Source of the DNA: Rhodanobacter sp.
GTDB lineage: Bacteria > Pseudomonadota > Gammaproteobacteria > Xanthomonadales > Rhodanobacteraceae
Length of the DNA: 11,409 nucleotides
NCBI GenBank assembly: GCA_026193555.1
Contig: JAPHUU010000305.1
Coordinates: 1 to 11,409 of the forward strand
Direction: 5' to 3'
Part shown: piece by piece, positions 6,269 through 11,409 of the stretch
How positions within the stretch are numbered: position 1 is the stretch's first letter
How the letters are laid out: every line of letters begins with the position of its first letter
Position numbers and translations under genes: made by a program
Notes under the pieces: model-generated
Database searches by the model: none
What the model was told of the DNA's origin: nothing
The model's input: the letters and a program-made list of their open reading frames with translations, nothing else

Positions 6269-7933
6269 TCAGAACAGCGCGGCGGCCTTCGCCAACGCAA
6301 TATACAACCCGATCAGGAACGGTACACCCACCGCCAACCAGGCCAGCATGCCGGTGATGCCGAAGCTGCCGCGTGCGGCCAGCTGAGCACCGGCCGTCAC
6401 GTGCGGCGCCTCGTGCTGCAATGAACGTTCCTGCGCCAGCTCCTCGTCGGTCATGAAGTTCGATGCCTTCACCGGCCGGATCAATGCATTGCAGATCAGG
6501 CCCAGCAACAGCAGGAAGGCCATGATGTACAGCGTGCGGTCGTACACCAGGTTCTTTGCCACGCCGGCGTCGAGCTGGGCCTGACGGATCGCCGCGATCG
6601 CGAACGGGCCGATGATGCCCGCGGCAGACCATGCCGTCAGCAGCCGGCCGTGGATCGCCCCGACCATCTGCGTACCGAACAGATCGGCCAGATACGCCGG
6701 TACGGTCGAGAAGCCGCCGCCATACATGCTCAGGATGATGCAAATTGAGACCACGAACATGCCGGCCATGCCCAGATGACCCCAGGTCGGCAGCAGGCAG
6801 TAGACGATGATGCCGAGGATGAAAAACGTGTGGTAGGTGTTCTTGCGGCCGATCCGGTCCGACAGCGAGGCCCAGAAGATGCGTCCGAGACTGTTGAACA
6901 GGCTGATCAGTCCGACCAGTCCGGCTGCAGCAGCGACGATCGCCGCCTTCTGTGCCGCGGTCAGCGCGGCCGCTGCCTCGGTCAGTCCGGCCAGCTTGCC
7001 GCCAAACACGTCCTGCAGCATCGGGCTGGCCATCGAGATCACCGCGATGCCGGCGGTGACGTTGAGAAACAGCACACCCCACACCAGCCAGAACTGCGGC
7101 GTCCTCCACACCCGGTCCAGATGCATGTGGCGGTGGGTGATCATTGCGGTGCCGTGTCTTTCTTCAGGCGGTGTCCAGCCGGTCGGGCGCCAACCGTTCG
7201 GCGGCACGCGAAAGCCGATCCCGCCGGCCGCCATCACGATCACATAGAGCACTCCCATCACCATCAGGGTCGGGGCGACGCCCTGGGTGCCGGTGGCGGA
7301 GAAGTGCTTCATCAACCACACGGCAAGCGGCGCACCGATCATCGCGCCGCCGCCGTAACCCATGATCGCGAACCCTGTCGCCATGCCGCGACGGTCCGGG
7401 AACCACTTGATCAGCGAGGAAACTGGTGTGATGTAGCCCAGCCCCTGACCGACGCCACCAAGTACGCCGCAGCCCAGATAGACCAGCCACAGCTGGTGCA
7501 TCGACACGCCGATGCCGCCGACCACCAGGCCGCCGCCCCAGCACAACGCAGCGATGACGCCTGCCTTGCGCGGGCCGGCGTGCTCCAGCCAGCCACCCCA
7601 CAGCGCCGCCGAAATGCCCAGCATCGCGATGAAGGTCTCGAAGATATGGGTGACCTGCGGCACCGTCCAGTTGCAGCTGGTGCTGGTCAGCGCCGCGAAG
7701 AAGCCGAGCTTGGCGCATACCATCGGGTCGGTAGTCCCCAGCAGCTTGCTCATCGGCAGCCAGAACACCGAAAAACCGTAGGCCATGCCGATGCACAGGT
7801 GAATCGCCAACGCTGCCGGTGGCACCAGCCAGCGGTTGAAGCGAGGCCCGGCGATGGTGCGTTGCCTGCTGAAGAATCCCGGCCAGGTCCCGGCCGCCGT
7901 GGTGGTGGTCACTGCCTCTGGTACTTCAGCCAT
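6269..7933 (-). CDS. OFA-family MFS transporter, probable formate/carboxylate carrier
   Basis: This 554-residue inner-membrane protein belongs to the major facilitator superfamily, oxalate/formate antiporter group. Seen: about twelve hydrophobic segments, roughly 38-58, 98-116, 124-144, 147-170, 186-207, 222-242, 281-302, 330-350, 367-382, 388-411, 428-450 and 466-484. There is an additional one near 526-549, beyond the usual twelve. The block WFPDRRGMATGFAIMGYGGG (177-196) is characteristic of OFA proteins, and SDRIGRKN (358-365) is the second MFS loop motif. Its place as first gene of the fds operon suggests it imports formate for oxidation, or exchanges it with another carboxylate. Substrate is inference; related OFA proteins carry oxalate, formate, pyruvate or unknown acids. 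The ATG at 7933 follows a GGGGAAG ribosome site that is part of an eight-G run. Confidence 0.88.
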   Translation of the reverse strand: MAEVPEAVTTTTAAGTWPGFFSRQRTIAGPRFNRWLVPPAALAIHLCIGMAYGFSVFWLPMSKLLGTTDPMVCAKLGFFAALTSTSCNWTVPQVTHIFETFIAMLGISAALWGGWLEHAGPRKAGVIAALCWGGGLVVGGIGVSMHQLWLVYLGCGVLGGVGQGLGYITPVSSLIKWFPDRRGMATGFAIMGYGGGAMIGAPLAVWLMKHFSATGTQGVAPTLMVMGVLYVIVMAAGGIGFRVPPNGWRPTGWTPPEERHGTAMITHRHMHLDRVWRTPQFWLVWGVLFLNVTAGIAVISMASPMLQDVFGGKLAGLTEAAAALTAAQKAAIVAAAAGLVGLISLFNSLGRIFWASLSDRIGRKNTYHTFFILGIIVYCLLPTWGHLGMAGMFVVSICIILSMYGGGFSTVPAYLADLFGTQMVGAIHGRLLTAWSAAGIIGPFAIAAIRQAQLDAGVAKNLVYDRTLYIMAFLLLLGLICNALIRPVKASNFMTDEELAQERSLQHEAPHVTAGAQLAARGSFGITGMLAWLAVGVPFLIGLYIALAKAAALF

Positions 7934-7979
7934 GAGTCTTCCCCCCCCTGTGATTTCCGAACGTGATGTTCGACCCCAG

Positions 7980-8033
7980 CGCCCGATGTAGACCATGCAG
8001 CGACGCTACGCTACTCGACCAAAGTCTAAGGTC
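7980..8033 (-). promoter_or_regulatory. Candidate activator-dependent promoter of the fds operon
   Basis: On the minus strand there is a dyad TTAGAC-N4-GTCGAG (8014-8029), nested with a second inverted pair GACC-N9-GGTC (8017-8033). A TCTACA hexamer at 7992-7987 could serve as a -10 element. It has no good -35 partner. If that hexamer is the -10, transcription starts near 7980, and the dyad centre (about 8021.5) falls at -41.5, the usual position for an activator overlapping the -35. The position arithmetic is seen; the promoter role is inference. I cannot name the regulator. Confidence 0.35.
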
Positions 8034-8057
8034 CGGGCTTGTGGCGTGCGGTTCGCC

Positions 8058-8115
8058 GGTCGGGATGCCATCATGAAATCGCCAGGCGCGGCGATCGGCT
8101 GTGCCGTAACCGACC
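8058..8115 (+). other. Possible structured leader upstream of moeA
   Basis: An outer six-base stem GGTCGG (8058-8063) / CCGACC (8110-8115) encloses a perfect six-base hairpin ATCGCC (8078-8083) / GGCGAT (8090-8095) with a six-base loop, plus short pairs GAT/ATC and GGC/GCC on either side. This would form a branched element about 100 bases before the moeA start. Short stems arise easily in GC-rich DNA and I cannot match it to the molybdenum-cofactor RNA motif, so this is only a candidate. The rest of 8034-8217 shows no protein-coding signal. Confidence 0.2.
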
Positions 8116-8217
8116 CACCGGGAGTTTCCTGCAGATGGTTATCCGGATGTCCGGTGTTGCGTACCGCCACCGATCTTGCGCCGCACTATTCGCCCCCTGG
8201 GCAGCGAGTTCCCGACG

Positions 8218-9498
8218 ATGATCGACTATGACACGGCCCTGCAACGCCTGCTGGCGCAGGCCCGACGGTTGCCAGCCGAATTGTCCGCGCTCGCGCAGGC
8301 AGCGGAGCGGATTCTCGCCGCTGACCTGATCAGCCCGATCGCGCTACCTTCGTTCGATCACGCCGCGATGGACGGCTATGCGCTGAGTGCCGGCGAAGCG
8401 CTCGCCGCTGGAACCGAGCATGCGGTGCGCGGCTCGCAGGCTGCCGGCGACGCTGCCCGCGGATCGCTCGGCGGCGCCTGGGAAATCATGACCGGCGCAC
8501 GGCTGCCTGACGGCCTCGATGCCGTCATCGCGGTGGAGCGCGCCGAGTTGATCGAAGCGAGGCCGGATGGCACCCCGTTGCGTATCCGGCTGCGCGAGCC
8601 ACTGGCCGCGGGCCGCAATGTGCGTCTGACCGGCTCCGATGTAGCCGCAGGCGAGGCCGTGCTCGGTGCCGGCACCCGCATCGAGTGCGCCCATCTGATG
8701 CTGCTGGCAGCACTGGGCGTGGCCCAGGTCGCCGTGGTCCGTCGTCCACGTATTGCCATCATCTGCACCGGCAAGGAACTGCAGGCGGATCTCGCACAGG
8801 CGCTGCGCCCCGGCCAGATCTACAACTCGAACGGTCCCTACCTGACTGCCGCGCTCGCTGCCCTGGGCGCCCACGTGTTGTCGTGTGACACCGTGGACGA
8901 TAGTGCGGTGACCTATGGAGCGGCACTGCGCCGTGCCATCGATGCCGACGCGGATCTGGTGATCAGTACCGGCGCCGTCTCGATGGGGCGCTACGACTTC
9001 GTGCCCGACACGCTGCGCCAATTCAACGCCGAACTGCTGTTCCACAAGGTGGCGATTCGCCCCGGTCGACCGCTGCTCGCCGCCAGGCTCGACCATGGGC
9101 CGCTGGTGGTGGCGTTGCCCGGCACGCCGATGGCGGTGGTGGCCGGCCTGCGCTTCTTCGTCACCCCGCTGCTGCGCGCGATGACCGGGCAGGGCGGCGA
9201 GCCACCGCTGCGCGCCATCCTCGATTCGCCGCAGCAACCGAAGGCCGGACTGCGGCATTTCCTGCGCGCCACCTTGCATCAGGACGCGGAAGGACAGTGG
9301 CACGCGGCTGTCCCCAGTCAGCAGCAGCCCTACCGCATCCAGCCCTTCGCCCAAGCTGACGCATGGGTGGTGCTGGGCGAGGACGCCGGTGACTGTGCGG
9401 CGGGCACCCGCGTCGAGGTAGTCGGTCTGGAGTGCGGCAGGTCGTTGAGCACCGGCAATGCACATCAAGCCCAAGCTGGTTGGCGAGGTAGCCCATGA
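8218..9498 (+). CDS. moeA: Molybdopterin molybdenumtransferase (MoeA family)
   Basis: This 426-residue protein matches MoeA, which inserts molybdate into adenylylated molybdopterin to make Moco; the E. coli protein has about 411 residues. Seen: FDHAAMDGYAL (46-56) with the active-site Asp52; WEIMTGARLPDG (88-99); CTGKELQ (183-189) retaining Glu187; STGAVSMGRYDFVPDTL (250-266) with Asp260; KVAIRPGRPL (277-286); and ALPGTPMAVVAG (299-310) with prolines 301 and 304. Several motifs differ from textbook MoeA (TGDEL, GGVSVG, GLPGNP), so it belongs to a variant subgroup. An ATG at 8218 gives the family N-terminus; a TTG at 8176 adds 14 unconserved residues. It is divergent from the formate dehydrogenase operon, whose enzyme needs this cofactor, and may be a dedicated insertase or the only housekeeping copy; the window cannot tell. 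Confidence 0.92.
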   Translation: MIDYDTALQRLLAQARRLPAELSALAQAAERILAADLISPIALPSFDHAAMDGYALSAGEALAAGTEHAVRGSQAAGDAARGSLGGAWEIMTGARLPDGLDAVIAVERAELIEARPDGTPLRIRLREPLAAGRNVRLTGSDVAAGEAVLGAGTRIECAHLMLLAALGVAQVAVVRRPRIAIICTGKELQADLAQALRPGQIYNSNGPYLTAALAALGAHVLSCDTVDDSAVTYGAALRRAIDADADLVISTGAVSMGRYDFVPDTLRQFNAELLFHKVAIRPGRPLLAARLDHGPLVVALPGTPMAVVAGLRFFVTPLLRAMTGQGGEPPLRAILDSPQQPKAGLRHFLRATLHQDAEGQWHAAVPSQQQPYRIQPFAQADAWVVLGEDAGDCAAGTRVEVVGLECGRSLSTGNAHQAQAGWRGSP

Positions 9499-9842
9499 AA
9501 TTGCAGATCGAAGGCCAGCAGCTGCGGGTGCGTATCAACGAGGACGAGCTGTCGCAACTGCTTGCCGGTGACGCGCTGGAAGCGGCTACCCGGTTCGCGC
9601 TGGCGTTTGCCATCCGCTTCACGCTGCGGCTGACTGCACAGGACGAAGCCGGGTTCTCGGGCGTGGCCGATGCCTGGCAGATCACCTTGCCCGACGTCGC
9701 CGTGCGCGAACATGCCGCGCGACTGCCCACCCGCGAAGGTTTGCGTTTTGTACTGACCGGCGAGCGCGCGCAGGACGCACTGGTGCTGCTGTTTGATGTG
9801 GATGTGCGGGACAGTGTCAGGCGACGCAGGCCCGAGCCGTAA
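9495..9842 (+). CDS. Uncharacterised 115-residue protein coupled to moeA
   Basis: I do not firmly recognise this protein. Its ATG lies in an ATGA overlap with the moeA stop (9495-9498) and has a GAGGTAG ribosome site, so it is very probably real and co-translated with moeA. Seen: an N-terminal strand-rich MKLQIEGQQLRVRINEDEL, a helix-like stretch about residues 20-45, a strand-rich FTLRLTAQDEAGFSG, and a C-terminal LVLLFDVDVRDS followed by a basic tail RRRRPEP. There are no cysteines, membrane segment or signal peptide, so it is probably cytosolic. The N-terminal pattern loosely recalls small DUF7009-type proteins, from memory and at low confidence. Coupling suggests a link to molybdenum cofactor or formate dehydrogenase maturation, but that is inference only. 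Confidence 0.8.
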   Translation: MKLQIEGQQLRVRINEDELSQLLAGDALEAATRFALAFAIRFTLRLTAQDEAGFSGVADAWQITLPDVAVREHAARLPTREGLRFVLTGERAQDALVLLFDVDVRDSVRRRRPEP

Positions 9843-9914
9843 ATTGCCAGCGAACCGGACGGTGCTTTCGGTCGACCGATGACCGCCAACCGCGCACACC
9901 TTCACGAGGCTCCC

Positions 9915-11408
9915 ATGTTCAAGGAATACACCCACTACGACGCCACCGGCCTGGCCGACCTGATCGCCCGCGGCGAGATCTCCGCCGCCGAGGCACTGGA
10001 GGCGGCGATCGCGCGGGCGGCGCAAGTGAATCCGCGACTGGCGGCGATCTGCATCCCGATGGAGCAGGTCGCGCGACAGCGGGTGCAGTCGCCGCTGCAG
10101 GGGCCATTTGCCGGCGTGCCGTTCCTGCTCAAGGACATCGGCCAGGACTACGCCGGTGTGCCCAGCACCTCGGGCAGCCGGGCACTGCGCGACTGGATAC
10201 CGGATCAGCACGCCGAGATTGTCAACCGCTTCCTTGCGGCCGGCCTGGTGGTTTTCGGCAAGACGGCCACGCCGGAATTCGCGTTGAAGGCCGAGACCTC
10301 GCCGTTGCTGTGGGGCCGCGCTACCCGCAATCCATGGGATATCGAGCGTACGCCGGGTGGTTCCTCCGGTGGCGCGGCAGCGGCGGTGGCCGCCGGCATC
10401 GTGCCGGCGGCAGGCGCATCGGATGGCGGCGGATCGATCCGCATCCCCTCCTCGTACTGCGGGTTGTTCGGGCTGCGCCCTTCGCGTGGCCGGGTGCCGA
10501 ACGGACCCGGCCACGGCGAGTTCTGGGACGGAGCCTCCAGCCAGCACGCGCTGACCCGCAGCGTGCGCGACTCGGCGCGTCTGCTCGATGCGATTGCCGG
10601 CGCCGACGCGGGGGCGCCATTCGCCATCGCCGCCCCGGAGCGTGCCTATGCCGAGGAAACAGCGCGCCCGCCGGGCCGACTGCGCATCGGCTACAGCACG
10701 CAGTCACCACTGGGTACGCCGGTACACCCCGAATATGTGCAGGCGGTGCTGCACACGGCCGCGCTGCTCGCCGATCTCGGTCACGATGTGACACCGGCGC
10801 AGCCGCAGCTCGATGGCCACGCGCTGGCGCGCAGCTTCGTCACCATGTACTTCGGCCAGACCGCGGCCAGCATCGCCCGCGCCCGTCGACTCACCGGTGC
10901 GGGTGCACGCGAGTTCGAACTGGAGACGCGCGTCCTCGCGCTGCTGGGCCGCACGCTGAGCGCCGGTGACTATGTGGATCAGCACCTGCACTGGAACGAG
11001 TACACCCGTGCGCTGGGACGCTTCCACCAGACCTTCGACCTCTACCTCACCCCGACCGCCGCGCAGCCGCCGAACCGCATCGGCGAACTGGCCACGCCGC
11101 CGCTGCAGCGTGCGCTGGCCGAGGTCGTGCTGGCCCTGGGCGCAGGACGCCTGCTGCTGAAAAGCGGCATGGTCGCTGAACTGGTGGAAACCAGCCTGCA
11201 GCGCGTGCCGTTCACCCAGCTGTCCAACCTCACCGGCACGCCGAGCATGTCGGTGCCGCTGCACTGGGCTGCGGCCGAGGCGGGTGGGGCAGAGCTGCCA
11301 TTCGGCGTGCAATTCGTCGGGCGTGTCGGTGACGAGGCGACCCTGTTTCGCCTCGCCGCGCAGTTGGAACAGGCGCGGCCGTGGGACAGGCGGCGTCCCG
11401 CGCTTTGA
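9915..11408 (+). CDS. Amidase signature family hydrolase
   Basis: This 497-residue serine amidase uses a Ser-cisSer-Lys triad. Seen: catalytic Lys73 in LLKDIG; the glycine/serine block GGSSGGAAAAVAAG (148-161) with cis-Ser150; and nucleophile Ser174 in SDGGGSIRIPSSYCGLFGLRP, where Ser174 lies 24 residues after Ser150 as in well-studied members. The C-terminal half has TPTAAQPP and QLSNLTGTPSMSVPL with PFGVQFVGR, typical of this family. No signal peptide is evident. It is complete: the TGA at 11406-11408 precedes the last base of the window. The ATG at 9915 has GAGG a few bases upstream; an ATG at 9879 would add 12 residues and is less well placed. The substrate cannot be deduced. A 72-bp gap separates it from the preceding gene, so it may have its own promoter, and a functional link to formate metabolism is not shown. 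Confidence 0.9.
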   Translation: MFKEYTHYDATGLADLIARGEISAAEALEAAIARAAQVNPRLAAICIPMEQVARQRVQSPLQGPFAGVPFLLKDIGQDYAGVPSTSGSRALRDWIPDQHAEIVNRFLAAGLVVFGKTATPEFALKAETSPLLWGRATRNPWDIERTPGGSSGGAAAAVAAGIVPAAGASDGGGSIRIPSSYCGLFGLRPSRGRVPNGPGHGEFWDGASSQHALTRSVRDSARLLDAIAGADAGAPFAIAAPERAYAEETARPPGRLRIGYSTQSPLGTPVHPEYVQAVLHTAALLADLGHDVTPAQPQLDGHALARSFVTMYFGQTAASIARARRLTGAGAREFELETRVLALLGRTLSAGDYVDQHLHWNEYTRALGRFHQTFDLYLTPTAAQPPNRIGELATPPLQRALAEVVLALGAGRLLLKSGMVAELVETSLQRVPFTQLSNLTGTPSMSVPLHWAAAEAGGAELPFGVQFVGRVGDEATLFRLAAQLEQARPWDRRRPAL

Positions 11409-11409
11409 C

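Noticed and set aside
7995..8231. A 78-codon plus-strand frame across the divergent region
   Set aside because: No ribosome site, no family-like pattern, and it runs into the moeA start in another frame.
9869..9878. Ten-base perfect palindrome CGGTCGACCG between the small gene and the amidase
   Set aside because: A single short palindrome in GC-rich DNA is expected by chance, and it has no T run or partner site.

Overview
The window carries a complete soluble, NAD-dependent, molybdenum formate dehydrogenase operon of the fdsGBACD type on the minus strand. A transporter gene of the oxalate/formate antiporter (OFA) family leads the operon. A divergent plus-strand group follows: a MoeA-type molybdenum insertase, a small uncharacterised protein and an amidase. 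High GC content, dense GC-ending codons, the gene set and the style of a palindromic repeat inside fdsA suggest a gammaproteobacterium of the Xanthomonadales (Rhodanobacter/Dyella-like). That host assignment is inference from memory, not a database result.

Layout. Positions 1-188 hold no gene I can support. Read in the direction of transcription (right to left), the minus-strand operon is: OFA transporter (7933-6269), fdsG (6258-5758), fdsB (5761-4202), fdsA (4187-1248), fdhD/fdsC (1240-413) and fdsD (416-189). Gaps are 14 bp or less, and two junctions are 4-bp ATGA overlaps, so one polycistronic, translationally coupled transcript is very likely. Positions 7934-8217 form a divergent regulatory region with a candidate activator-dependent promoter for the operon and a possible structured leader for moeA. 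On the plus strand, moeA (8218-9498) overlaps the 115-aa gene (9495-9842) by an ATGA. The amidase (9915-11408) ends one base before the window edge.

How the genes work together. The transporter probably moves formate or a related carboxylate. FdsA oxidises formate to CO2 at a Mo-bisPGD centre, and electrons pass through a chain of Fe-S clusters in FdsA, FdsB and FdsG to FMN and NAD+ on FdsB. FdhD sulfurates the cofactor, FdsD is the small accessory/delta subunit, and the divergent MoeA supplies molybdenum to molybdopterin.

The most interesting signal lies inside fdsA. A bipartite palindromic repeat (3690-3737, probably extending to about 3675-3750) sits in frame between the codons for two Fe-S cluster domains. 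It adds roughly 20-30 residues with codon usage unlike the rest of the gene. It looks like an intergenic REP-type element that became protein-coding, comparable to the Rickettsia palindromic elements. The rest of the window is well-understood metabolism, with smaller points at the transporter, the MoeA variant, the unknown small protein and the promoter.
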